A DNA stretch of 64,000 bases from Maea johnstoni (Eukaryota; Annelida; Polychaeta; Spionida; Magelonidae), in assembly GCA_963942565.1 (NCBI GenBank), contig OZ012697.1:27390589-27454588 (forward strand). The letters are read 5' to 3'. Shown in pieces: positions 28,250 to 40,800 of the stretch (positions are counted from its first letter, which is position 1; every line of letters begins with the position of its first letter). The notes under the pieces were generated by a model. That model was not told the DNA's origin and did not search any database. It worked only from the letters and a program-made list of their open reading frames with translations. The translations under genes were made by a program, and so were the position numbers.

Positions 28250-29700
28250 TTATGCTTATTTATATATCCCAACCTATGTTCCCTCGCACATTTTTGTAAT
28301 TCTCTATGTTATCTCATATAACACTTTTGTATGTTAATTTTGTAATGAAAATTACAGTCAATGGATATACATACATACATTCAGGTGCACGACTAGTTCT
28401 CGTCATACAGAAGAGCCCTCAAGATTAGTTTGTTTATTTCTCGTCAGATGGCAGGCTTTGTTAGGCGGCTGGAAAAGCTAGTAGCGACTCTATACAGCGA
28501 AGATGTGACTGAGGTTACATTGTACAGCCAAATGCGTATACATGTATACGCTCTCTGGTGGTCAGATGGTGTAGAATCATTCCCACCCCCCCCCCCCCCC
28601 ACCATTAAGTTACTTCGGACAGCTTAATCGCTCCCGAGCATAATATGACGATTTTTGCAGACTGACAGACACATAGCTAATGCTGCCATCTATTAGGAGA
28701 CATTAGTCATTACATATAAGCTCAACAATATTGAATCTAACCAGAGATTTTGATTTACTTCTCTGATGATATTTTCAAATATTGATATATAATAAAGAAT
28801 GTTCGACCCATTTCCTCTTTCAATGAAAACAAATAGAATACCATTTTATATAGGTTAAGAATTTCAAGTGTTTTGTTTATGGATTACTTTTCTGCATTTA
28901 ACCTGTTCATGCTCAGCCACCTTGAAAGCTCATGTCTAGGTGATGCTGGAGTCCTGCAGGGGATAAAGCTCAGATCTGCTAGATATTCCAAGGAGAGTTA
29001 TCGCCTAAGTTCTGATTGGAATGATTTTGTGAAAATGCTGTTTTCTCAATAGATAAAACCTAAAGAAGTGAGGAGTTTTGGCACTACAGGCATGGATCCA
29101 TAATGTGAGTGGATGTACAAAAAACAACTCAAGATGTCCTTGTCATATCTCATTTTTATTATATGCACAATACAAGCTTTACCTGTATAACAGGATATTG
29201 TTGGAAAAAGTTGACATTTAAGTGTGCGCTTCCCTAAAACAAATTATCTCAAGAAACCATATATGAACCTCCAAGTAACAATTTTTCAACTCTCATTCTA
29301 GATAAATACGATTGAGCTGCACCAAGATAAATGAAATAGAAATAACATTTAATGCATTTATTTACATTTTCTTTTTTGGTATTCTTTCAAAAAAGTTCTT
29401 GATGTAAGTGGAATTGTCACTGTGGGAAGGTACACATATGTGTAATCACTTGTCATTAGTACAAGTATGCTACAGACGAGTGAAGATCTTGGAGGGTTAG
29501 CATCACTTGACCTTTAACCCCTGCCATTTCCTGAGTGGCAAGTTAAAATATGCTTCTAACAACCATAACGTCATGTTCAAGTATCCAAGGACAATGGAAT
29601 CTGAGTAGTAGATGCAAATTTGCTTCTTTCTGTAAACAAAAAGTATATTTAACCAGGAAGTATAGACTTAATTTTTTTAAATTAAATTATATAGTTCCTG
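28250..29700. other. No gene seen
   Basis: Unique sequence downstream of EXOSC10; could hold a 3' UTR but no signal decides it. Confidence 0.5.
28586..28600 (+). repeat. Run of 15 C
   Basis: Homopolymer. Confidence 0.9.
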
Positions 29701-29702
29701 AT

Positions 29703-29934
29703 TTAACCAATTAATGGTTATGAGTTTATCCAAAACGTTTTGTCTGGGTCTTTGATACTTTGGGCAATAACTTGGAAATTGAGAATGATTTCACAAAATA
29801 TTTGAAGCAGAATTGTTGGTCATGTTCTGATAAACAATTCTCCTTTAAACATTTAGCCAATTATGCTTTTGCCTGAAACATTTCACCAAAATTGGCAGGC
29901 TGCCTTCGGCCCAGTAAGCATTAACTGGTCATGC
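29703..29934. mobile_element. Probable family 2 MITE, diverged
   Basis: TTAA at both ends and a core (AATATTTGAAG ... TTGTTGGTCA ... GATAAACAATTCTCCTTTAA) like family 2, but weakened terminal repeats. Confidence 0.35.
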
Positions 29935-30314
29935 ACATGAACAGAGTTGTGCTTAAGCTTCCATCTGCATACTGTGTACCATGAATATTGTGCTGACAAA
30001 ATAATGCTATCAGCACACATCTGCCTTTGATGCGCAGCCTAATTTTTGCTCAATCTTTGCTCAGTACCTCACAGCCCAAGCTGTGAGTTACTGCTAACCC
30101 ATAGTTCAAGTGTACATGTGGGGGGCAATAGGCATGCAATCTAACCGGCTAGTACCATTCAGCAATTTCAACGATACTAGAAGAGGGATAGGATGTCCAT
30201 ATAATGGTTCACAGTTTAATCAATGTGAACTCTTATTATTTCCAGGGGAGCGCCAAAATATGCATTGATTAAACTGCCGCAATATTAACACGGTATAGAG
30301 TATTTCAACTTATC

Positions 30315-30638
30315 AAAGGTAAAGGTAAAGGTATTCGGTTTATAGTCATGTATCCACCGAAGCGCTCACACAACCTTCCTCCCCTAGCAGGCCTTTACAC
30401 ACGGAAACCATTTCAATCCCCCGGGGGATATTCCAGAGCAACTGGCAGCATATAGCGCACACGCTCTAGGCACTGCCTTATTTATGCTAGTTACCCATTT
30501 TGCAGCTGTGTAGACTGAAGCATTGTGGAATAAACTGTCATGCCCAAGGACAGACCAAAGTTCCCCGGCCAGGAATTGAACCAGCGACCCTCTGATTACT
30601 AGTCCGACACCTAACCAACTGAGCTACTTTGTCTCCCT
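30315..30638 (-). mobile_element. tRNA-Thr-derived SINE, full-length copy
   Basis: On the minus strand it starts with a tRNA-like head: A box TAGCTCAGTTGGTTAGG, anticodon loop CTAGTAA (anticodon AGT, Thr) and B box GGTTCAATTCC. A body of about 230 bp follows and the tail is three repeats of ACCTTT. Two shorter relatives are at 23430 and 50144. Confidence 0.82.
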
Positions 30639-31034
30639 TTGTCTATCAATGCCAGTATTACCTGAAAAAGCTTCCAAGTTCTGTTAATACTGCTACATCT
30701 CTATGTTATACAGCAATGTCAAGAGGTATCACAGATCCAGACATAAGTCAACAAGTATTCTAGACATGATTGAGTTCAAAGGTAAATTCAGAGAATGAGA
30801 TAATATAGGTAATTGGCATTGACATATTCAACAATCTCACTTTGATTGTTGGTCAGGAAAGATTTAATGACTTTCCTGCAGTTCAGAAGTTCGATTATAC
30901 ATGATAATGAATGAAACGTGATTGTCAACATAAGGAATAACGTTTGTTTATTTTTCAAGCTTTGGTAAAATGAAATATCAATTTAAAGTTAAAACCTTCA
31001 CTTTGGATATCTGAGTCAACATAAACTATAGATC

Positions 31035-31410
31035 AGAAATTCTTCAGATTGATATGCTTGTAATTGACCATACCTAGAACAGTTATTTATCCTACTAAAG
31101 AACTCATGATTGACAATCCCTCATACAATTACTTATCATATTATGGACCATACCTGATACATTTATCTATCATATTACGAAACTCATGATTGACAATACC
31201 TGGTACAATTGTTTATCATATCATGGACCATACCTGGTACATGTATTTATTATACTATGGAACTCATGATTGACCATAGCCGGTGCAGTTACTTATCATA
31301 ATACAAAACTCAAGATTTGCCATACCTGGTGCAGTTGACCATATCTAGAATATTTATTAATCAGATTACAAAATTCAAAGATTGGCAGGTGGGTCATATC
31401 TGGTACACTC
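31035..31410. repeat. Degenerate tandem repeat 3' of EXOSC10
   Basis: Alternating motifs CTCATGATTGAC(A/C)AT and GGACCATACCTG(A/G)TAC with TTATCATAT between them; period about 43 or 87 bp, much decayed. Confidence 0.75.
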
Positions 31411-31669
31411 AAATTGGTTGTAACTTATAGTTATTCTTTCAACATTCATTATGTTTATTAATATGATAGACCACATTTGAATTATCTTTCAGATTAAGAA
31501 ACCCAACATTGAGTACATCTGATAAGTTATTCATCAAATCCGCAACTCTTCTTGATTATGTGTTCAGTCCCCTTTTTTCAATCTCAATATTATCATTACC
31601 ACCAATAACATCTTTCAGGACCTGTAATCTTTTCCAGCATAGTAATTACAAAAATAAAGATAGCACACT

Positions 31670-31675
31670 TTTATT
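31670..31675 (-). promoter_or_regulatory. Candidate poly(A) signal of EXOSC10
   Basis: AATAAA on the minus strand about 105 bp past the EXOSC10 stop. Several other A/T-rich hexamers lie further down, so this is only the nearest good match. Confidence 0.35.
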
Positions 31676-31778
31676 TATCAGAGGATGTCAAACATGACTG
31701 TCAAAAACAAGATTCAAGTCTTTGTGTGTATATTTATAGATATATACATATTGAGTAGTTTAATCTTTACATCACACA

Positions 31779-31883
31779 TCATCGCTTAGGCCACTGCTGA
31801 CTGGTATAAGTCTTCTTATTGGCAGAAAATGACACACTGGTCTGTCCGGAAGATGGCTTGTTTTTGTGTGGATTTCTTGCAAT
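31779..31883 (-). CDS. EXOSC10: EXOSC10 last exon with stop
   Basis: 105 nt; encodes IARNPHKNKPSSGQTSVSFS and ends KTYTSQQWPKR, then TGA at 31779-31781. Human ends KSMSFPTGKSDRGFRYNWPQR-like, so order and C-terminus agree. Confidence 0.93.
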   Translation of the reverse strand: MARNPHKNKPSSGQTSVSFSANKKTYTSQQWPKR

Positions 31884-34800
31884 CTATAAAAGAAAGAAAG
31901 CAATTAGAACCAGGTTTCAATATACCACTATCCATTACAAGGGTGAGCTACACACATTTACCAGTGTTTCTATGTGAGTAAATTCAATATCATATTAACA
32001 GCCAATTATTCTATATTGCGTACTGTATAAGTAAAAGATATGCAGGATAGGTTGGAAGTCAATATAACACTTGCTATATAAGAAAAGTCCTTTAGAGTTG
32101 CAACCCTGGAGCGATGAGAATGGATGAAAAGTAATATGAGCTGTGGATAGTTTTCTCAGGGTTATTTCAATACCCCTCTACTTTAAGTAACTGCTTCTAT
32201 TTGGAATCATAAAAGAGCAGAGATTTTTGATATTTCACAATATCATGAAGTTTTGATCAAGAGCTGTAGGTAGAGGTATTCTAGAGACTGTTACTACCAA
32301 AGGTTTCCCCCAATTAGCGGCATCATATAGAGAGTAGGGCAAAGCTAGCTACCAGCTATCAAGCTTGGGCAAAGATGAGGAACTGTAAACTTTTCACATT
32401 TCAAATGTTTCAGCAAAATTGCTCAATAAATCGGAATAAAATAAAAGCACTTTTTTAAAAAGAAATACCATATGAAAAGTCTTGAAATATTTCCGATGGC
32501 TACTACCCTTTCTCAGATGGCTGCATGGTTGGTTACTTAGCTTTTTTCACACCCCAACTTTAAAACTCAAATTCTGTGTTGAGAGATAATTTCTGAGTTG
32601 CAGCACAACTTATGCAAACAGTTGCGTATAATGCTCTTACGATTAATCGGAAGCTCAAGCTTTTGCTCGTATTGCTGTCTCCTCCGAGCGCTCGAGCCGC
32701 CATTACAGCTCGCCGAGTTTGGCGAAAATGTAAATAAAGCCACATCCCAAGCTTTACTGATATTCATCCGCCATGTGTTTTTGTCTTGATTACCGGGTAC
32801 GTCTTTCCCACGTGGGATCCCATCGAGATCACACGATAGCAGGACATGATTGGCTAAGGCAGGCATGGGCCGGTTCTAATTAGCGTGATTGACAGCAATT
32901 TACGTTGCTCATTGACTTAGGCAGGCATGGGGCGGTTTTAATTAGCGTGATTGACAGCAATTCATTTAGCTCAGCTGTTGATTTCACCGCACATGCGATG
33001 GGTAGTTAGGGCTTGTAATATGTCGATTAATCGCTCGGCGGTTTCAGCGATTGCTCGAGCCGTTTTTTAGCGGCGAATCCGACCTCTAGTTACGTATGTT
33101 ATCTAAAATGCAAAGATCACTAGACAAAGGATAAAGTGATCTACACTCTAATAATATACGATACCTACCCAATCTAAGTACAATTGACCTTATATCCAAA
33201 CGATATCCACCGTGCTTAGAATAGAACTTGCAACGCAAGATTCTACCTAAAAATAACATCCAATGACTGCTCTCCTCCTCGTTCCACTTACCTGCACAAC
33301 CTCGCTCCCGATTCGCTCCTCCTCTGCCTATTTTTCTAAGTCACACAATGAGACCAGGCCACTGGGGAGGACGGGAGGGTGTGTACTTAGATTGGGTAGG
33401 TATCGTATATTATTAGAGTGTAGATCACTTTATCCTTTGTCTAGTGATCTTTGCACTCTATTACATATACTCCCTACCCAATCTAAGTACAATTGACCAG
33501 AATACCATAGCAATCCATAGCAGAATGCAGTGGCCTGAGTCAAAAAACCATAAACTGGTAGGGAAGTACACCAGGGAAACACCACCCGGGTGCCCAATGA
33601 TACCTGACCGATGGGGCCCGCCCATAGTCATGACTACTAATACCTAATCCCTTATTCTAAGCACCCCACTATCATCTTCTTTGGGAGTGGTTGGGGGACG
33701 GTGGTTGTGGGCTATCATCTCCTTCCTGCTTAGTCAAAAAATAGTTGTACCATCAGCGCAGCTGTGCAAACAATGGGATTAGTAGTCAAACCGACATAAT
33801 AACCATCTCATCCAATAATCCACCTACCAAGCTAATATCCTCTAGAATGGATCCTCCTGGATTTCTCCCGAACCTCATATCGACAAGGGCATCCTGAACG
33901 TTCGTTTCCTGCCGGCCATTCATCATCAACCATTCCTCTCCTCTAGGAAGCTATCTTGAGTGGCAATCTTCATCCTCATCCCACCGATCTGTGTTAAATA
34001 TAACGTGCCTGCTAGTGCAATATGTGTTGGCTACCTATCGTCACTGATGGTACCTATAGAAAAGGCCCCCCTTCCTATGACCTCTCCGTTGCCTTCAAAA
34101 CTGACGAAGCAAACTCCTGACCTGGTCCGCTGCCTGGTCTAAAATAAAAGTCTATAAAGGTTGTAGGCGACGCCCAATCCGCAGCCTCCAAAATGTGTCG
34201 GACTTCCACGCCCTTTAAAAGAGCATATGTTGTCGCCGCTGCCCTCACCGAGTGGGCTTTTATCTTCATTACTCTCAAAGCCTCTTCTGATGCATTGGCA
34301 TATGCAAACTTTATTGTCTCAGTAATCCATCTGGCAATCGTCTTCTTCGACGCTCCTGTCCCTTGATTATCCCCATTACCATATGTCACAAACAATCTTT
34401 GTTCCCCCTCTTTCCTCAGCGATTTCATCCTCTTCTTATAGCATTTCACTGCCCTGACCGGACATAAAAGTCGTTTTCAACTGGCGATCCCGACACCAAT
34501 TGAGCAGGTCCCATGTCAGGAAGCACAGCGTGGATGACCTTGTTCCCCCCTGCTTGTTCAGATATGTCACCACCGTCATATTGTCGCTTCTGACTTGAAC
34601 TACGTCGCCCGGATTCCACATCTGACTGAAGTATATCAAGGCTCGGAACACCGCCAGCATCTCTAGGTAATTGATATGCCGTTCCTTCTCCTGAGGCGAC
34701 CATACGCCCCTGGTTTCCCCGCCCTGAACTAGATAGGCCCCCCAGCCTTCCATACTCGCGTCGGTCACAAGCTCCCGATTCGGGATCAATGGAGACAACG

Positions 34801-37800
34801 GTAACCCCCTCTGAAGATTCTCCTTGTTCCGCCACCATTTCAGGTGACCCCTGAGTGAATTGAGGACTGGAATGAGATCGTCCAGGGACCCTGTACTGGG
34901 TTTCCAAAATGACTGGAGATAGATCTGTATTGGCCGTATGAATAATCTGGCCCACTCCACTTGATGTATGACGCTGTTCAGGCACCCCAGTAGTCTGAGA
35001 TACAAAGACGCCGAAATCATCATCTTCCCCTGGATTGTCTTGACTAACTCTACTATGGCCAAAATCCGATCCTCCGGAACCGACACCATGCCCACTTTGG
35101 TCATGAGCCTCAGTCCAATATGGACGGTGTCCTGGGAAGGTATTAGATCCGACTTCTCCCAGTTGATTCTGAGCCCGACATCGAGCATGAACTGGACCAT
35201 TTTTTCGGACTTCCAAACCAAGAACGATCTTTCCTTGTCTTTCGCCAAGAAGTCGTCCAGGTATGGAGACGTGTACAATCCTATCTCCCTTCTGATGTAC
35301 TCGGCCACCGGTGCCATCATCTTGGTGAAAATTCTGGGAGCTGTCGCCACCCCAAAGGGTAAGACTCTGAATTCGTACATCTCCTCCCCTACACAAAATC
35401 TCAGGTATTTCCACTGCGACGGATGGATGGGCACGTGAAAATACGCGTCCTTCAGGTCTATTGAGATTAGCCAATCGTCTACCTCGACCTCCTGGATTAC
35501 ATCCGCTAGGGTGGACTTCTTGAAGTGTTGTTTCTTCAAATACTGATTCAGTGGTTTTAAGTTTATTACGGGACGCCATTTTCCATTTTTCTTTGGGGCA
35601 AGAAATATCCTTGAATAAAACCCGCTTTGGGGATTGTACGGGACCCTGCGAATAGCAGACTTTGCTAACATATCTGCTACCTCTCCTAATAACAGATCTC
35701 TTGAAACCTTGTCTGACGGGATTGGTGACCTGACTATGCCCCTGAACTGTGGAAACTCTAGAAACTCCATTCTGTACCCCCTTTCTACGACATCTAGAAC
35801 CCACTTGTCCCTGCAAAATGTTTTCCAAATCCTTGAAAATTTCAGTAACCTCCCCCCCACCGGAACATCGGGAAACGGAGTTACGAATTGGTCACTTCCT
35901 GGCGTTGGAATTGGCAGATCCTCTGCCTCTTCCACGTCCTCCACGATCTCCTCCTCTCCATGAGGGACGAAAAGGCTCTCTTTTATCTCGATTGTCCTGG
36001 AACTGGCGATTGTTGTTTCCGCCTTGTCTTGAGCCGTACCCTGACTGGTACTTGCCTCTGGAGGGTTGATCGAACCGAGGTTTCTTAGCTGACGGCCCTT
36101 GAGGTCTGTTGGAAGCAAAACGCTTCCTCCTCTCCAGCCTCTCCACTTCCTGTTTGGCCCGAGCTACTTGAGCATCCTTATCTCTAAACCCCTCTCCGTC
36201 AGGCAACCTGCCTGCGAAAAGATACTGGGATGGAAGACATGTCGCCCTTACCAATTTCTCACGATCCCCCTTCTCAAAAGGTGACCCTTCCAGAACCTGT
36301 CCCCGGACCTTCCTGAGGCTTAGCCCGTGCAGCCTTGCCGTCACCAGTCTTAGATCTTCCGAGGCCTTCTCCATCACCTTGAAAAACATCGGCAAGATGG
36401 ATCCATCATCGCTACCGACCGAGGATTCATGCAGATTCTTCCCCGTCTCCAACGCCATTCTGATAAAGGTAATAATCCGGAACATGGTGTTGGTCGAGGA
36501 CAGAGTTTTATACGCCATTGATTGTTTATCAAACTTCGGCTCCTTCTTGCCCATCATCGAGCACACCTCCTTGACATACACGTCAACATTAGGGTCCATT
36601 CCCAGTCTTTTGAAGTCCTTGTCGACAAACTGATACCCATTCTTAATCGCCTGTGTCACCAAACTCAAATTCTGGGTCGACGATGACGATGTCAGGACCT
36701 CGTTAACCTGCTTCCTCCAGGCTGAGCACTCTACCTCCGATACCGGTACCCTAGGTTGTCTAATATCCGCCTTCACTCCCGACGAATCAGCCTGATTGAC
36801 CATTTTAGGTACCATGGTCGTTTTGTACAGCGAATCATCCGTCAGGACAACATGAGTCCACATGGATTCATGGAAGTGTGCCTTAAAGGGAACACTCTCA
36901 TCCAGACACACCCTGGCCCACTGTGCAGCCGTATTGGTCAAAACCGGTCCCTCCGCTGTCAAATCCCGACACACCTGGTCTGACTTATAGGGCTTATAGT
37001 CATCCTTCCCGAGCTGACTTTTAACTAGATCCCTCAGAGATAAGCTGTCCTCATCGTTATTTCGTTCCTCCACCTCATCTTCCTTCCTTTTCTTCTCTTC
37101 CTTATCCTTATCTTGGAACAGATGGATGACTACTGGCTGTTGACTAGCCCCCTGGGACACCGTAGTTGTAGTAGTCAACGAAGGCACACTAACTGGGGGT
37201 GTTGTTTTAACTTGGGAATCTATCCTGGACAACCTTCGCTTAAATTCCACTAAGCTATCATCCTCCTCCTCCTCACTGCCTTCCTCTACGTCCTCTACAT
37301 CATCCACACCCGCCTGGGTGGGAGTTTCCATTACCGAAACATCATCATTTCCCTCCCGCCTGGGAGAAAACGTGTCGGTGAAAAACTTTTTCATCTCCTC
37401 CTTGAATGAAAGTAGGCCATTTTTCATTTCGGACCGTAGTCCCTCAAACCCCCGCTCAAGGCTTTTCACTTTGCTCCAAACACTGGGCAACTCTATGGAG
37501 GGGCCCCCTGACGACCTGCCAGACCCCAAAGAACCACTTGCCTGGGGGGATTTGTGTCCCAAATCCCCATTTTCCTCCTTGTCCGATACGGCCGCATCTT
37601 CTCCATGGGCGCCGCCATGATGACTTGTGCGCGAAGCATTCTGGGAAGTCTTCCGCAACGGCTCGACAATTTCGCCCTCTTCTGCCGGCCCACCTGGGCG
37701 CGGCGACAGTCGGGGCATCTCTCCAACTCCCTCCTGTTCGTCCTTCTCTAGCCAACAGTTCGCCAAGAACTGTTGGTAATCTTTGTATCTGCCGAAAGGC

Positions 37801-40800
37801 GCGAGTTCTTCGCATTTATCGCAGAAATGGGAACGACCGATGTGTTCCCAACATAGAGCGTGCGTGTCCTCCACGCGCAGCTTGGCCTGACAAGTTCTAC
37901 ATTTTCTCGTCGCCATTTTTTTCCCGGATCTCGTGTTCTGTCTGCTCATGCTGTACCACGGAGAAACCAACCGCACGGTGGAAGTGCTTAGAAAAAATAG
38001 GCAGAGGAGGAGCGAATCGGGAGCGAGGTTGTGCAGGTAAGTGGAACGAGGAGGAGAGCAGTCATTGGATGTTATTTTTAGGTAGAATCTTGCGTTGCAA
38101 GTTCTATTCTAAGCACGGTGGATATCGTTTGGATATAAGGTCAATTGTACTTAGATTGGGTAGGGAGTATATGTAATAGAGTGTGGACACTTACTTTCCA
38201 CTTTTCACCACTCTCCTCTCCATTGTACGGGTCGTACTCTTTACGTGCCTTCTTGCTTTTTTCTGAAAAAATATGAAATAGATTTAGCCCTAAAACATAT
38301 ATTTGAATGATATGTAGCAATGCTTCAGATTGACCTCATTCATTCCTACATGCTAGTCACAATGTCGCCCTCATCTGGCGAAAAAATAGGATACTCAGAA
38401 GAAGTATATAATATGTTTTTGTCAAGTTACTGGTTCACTTAAAGCCTACTCAGAACATGGACTCAAGCATACCTAAGCTGGGTAAAATAAATCCATGCCT
38501 GTGGTGCATAGGGATTGCCACATTGAGACTTGTATGCAATACCATACAATATCTCCTTAACAATACAATGTCTTAACTGTATTGGTAATGCTACTGCAAG
38601 CCATTTAGGGAGCTAAGTTTGTTAAATTTAGCATTGCCAACTTCAGGAATTTCCCTAATCAATAGCAAACCACCTTATAATTCAGAGACAACCAGGTAGC
38701 AATGAAGTCAATTTTATACATATATCAAATCATAAACAATACAGTATGATACTTTACTTTGTCGATATGATACTTTTGCCCATTCTGTATGAGTATTTGG
38801 TATTGTACTGAGTATCGGTACTCATCCATAGTGGTGGATGCTTGATTGATGAAGGAAACTGGTATAATTCCTCTTTGGTGTCAATGCTATCCTTGGTTCT
38901 ATGTGTGCAAATTTGTATTTCTATGAATTCCTAATGCATTAAGAATATAGGCTAAACTTTTTTAAAAGAGGTATTTTGAGCATCAATCTTTATTTCTTAG
39001 AATATTAAAATTCCCAAAATTCTTTGTCAATCAAAACGGTAAAAATAAGATCCTGAAGTTTGTGATTTACAGTCAAAGTTTTCTCATTGGTCCTCAGCTT
39101 CCAGACTCAATTATTAATTCACTGAAAGTTCCAAAATTAAACTGTGACCTTTGAACCTTGGTGCTTACCATCAAACTCTTTGTAGTCCTGCTTGTCGTAA
39201 TCAAATGGTTCAAATGTCAAGTCCTCTTTCTTCTCCTTCTCTGCCTCATCCTCGTCTGACAATGGGTACAGATCTGCGTCTGATTTTCGTTTCTTCTTTT
39301 TGGATTTTTTCTCTGTCTGTTCGCGTAGTGTAATGATGTTGGAGCTGGCGTCCACCTGCGGCTGGGCGTTCTTGTCACTCAGCGACTCCTTACCATCCGC
39401 TGCAAGACCAATCAAGCAAACAAGAAATCAGCCCAGAAATCATGTTAAACCATCCAATGCTAAGGCTACTTTCATCCAAAGCACAAGGATTCAAAGATTT
39501 TTGGAAAACATCTTAACCCTGTCGTGTTGATATTCATTGGATAGCTCTCACTGAGTACTCTCATGTGAGTACTCATATGCCAGTCATTTTTCAGATTTTT
39601 TTGCATCATTTTGTATTGGCCAAATTAACCAGCAGCAGCATAAGTGTTAATTAAAGGGCAAAAAGCTGATCAAATGAATAAACGAGAGATGAACTGAATA
39701 GTAAGAACCACCGCCATGCCTGCCTCGCGCAATTTCGATGAAATCCCAAGAGGGCAAGGCGTTAACAAGCAGCAATCGATACAAAGGATTATAGATGTCA
39801 GAAGGTAGATAGTTCACAACTAAGACAGCGATGTTTTTACTTATGGTTTCTTGTGGCATTTGAAATCAGTATTCTGCGATTGTGTGCAAGGATATGTCAC
39901 TGCCAGTTTAGAGAAACATCTTTCAAAGCTGATTGCTGGAATTCACAGATAGTTATCAATAGTTCCTTTTCCTGTTTCACTGCCGATATCCGTGTAATCT
40001 CTTGCTATTGGGTCCACGCTGCCCTACCTCAGTGTACCCACAAACCTTTCCGTTGTTCGCTGACTCATGTCATGAGGAATCAGTTACACAGATACATGGA
40101 GGTCATAATAACTGACAAGTGAACAATTCTTCTATCGGCGATATTTACGGGGTGGCCCATATTTCGCGTAAAGGTGACCGTGGATCGATGAGGGTGGCCG
40201 AGATTCCCCTTTAATTATTTTGTCGAACAATTATAGTGGCACATATTCCTAGGGCGGCCGATATTTTCGAGAATTTAAGGTAGGCAAAAGGAATAGCTCA
40301 ACCTGATAATATTCTTTCATGGGAATGTAAAACAGAAGAACAAAATGGCTGTTTTGACAACGACAGGTTAGTACTGACCTGGAACGATCTTGACTTTCTT
40401 CTGTTTCTTTGTAGTATTCCTCAGAAGCCTCCACTTGGCTAGGATCTAGGATGAAGATGTTAGAAAATTAATAGATGGGAGATGTATGGATTGTTTGGGT
40501 ATAGCATAGGGTAATAACGCCCACCAAGAATTTCTCAAACAGCCCTAGGAATCAGAACAGTGGTATCTGTATTGGTATTTACTAATAATGGCACTCTTCA
40601 CAGTATGACTTGGGAGTATATCAAGTATGTATTGTAAGGTGGCATGGCTCTAATTAATATCTATATCACCTCATTAAATCACAACAAGGGGGTAACCTGG
40701 GATGGTTAGTGGAACATTTGAAAAGACCAGTATTTTAGTAGTGATTAACTAAATAATGCTAGAAGTAAGTTTGAAGTAACCATGATTCTTTTATTCAATT

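Larger units (their letters stand above)
33109..38181 (-). mobile_element. DIRS-like tyrosine-recombinase retrotransposon, nearly whole, young
   Basis: About 5.07 kb, lying in the last intron of EXOSC10 and in the same orientation as that gene. Parts, in transcription order: inverted terminal repeat, gag-like frame, RT-RNase H frame, tyrosine recombinase domain, internal complementary region (ICR), inverted terminal repeat. The ICR is the reverse complement of the two element ends joined together, the layout known for DIRS elements that replicate through a circle; it also fixes the outer boundaries to within 1-2 bases. No target site duplication is seen, as expected for this group. The terminal repeats agree almost base for base, so insertion is recent. 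It looks whole or close to it; any breaks are few. Confidence 0.93.

Noticed and set aside
30560-30640. Functional tRNA-Thr gene on the minus strand
   Set aside because: The tRNA part runs straight into a repeated body with a hexamer tail and has family members elsewhere; it is a SINE head.
34446-35828. 460-residue frame overlapping the DIRS RT
   Set aside because: Shadow frame of the RT-RNase H coding sequence; no domain of its own.
35634-38176. Plus-strand frames within the DIRS element
   Set aside because: Antisense shadows of the gag-like and RT frames.
40434-40438. Use of the AG five bases upstream as the acceptor of the 40379-40433 exon
   Set aside because: It would change phase and bring an in-frame stop; the downstream AG keeps all neighbouring phases.
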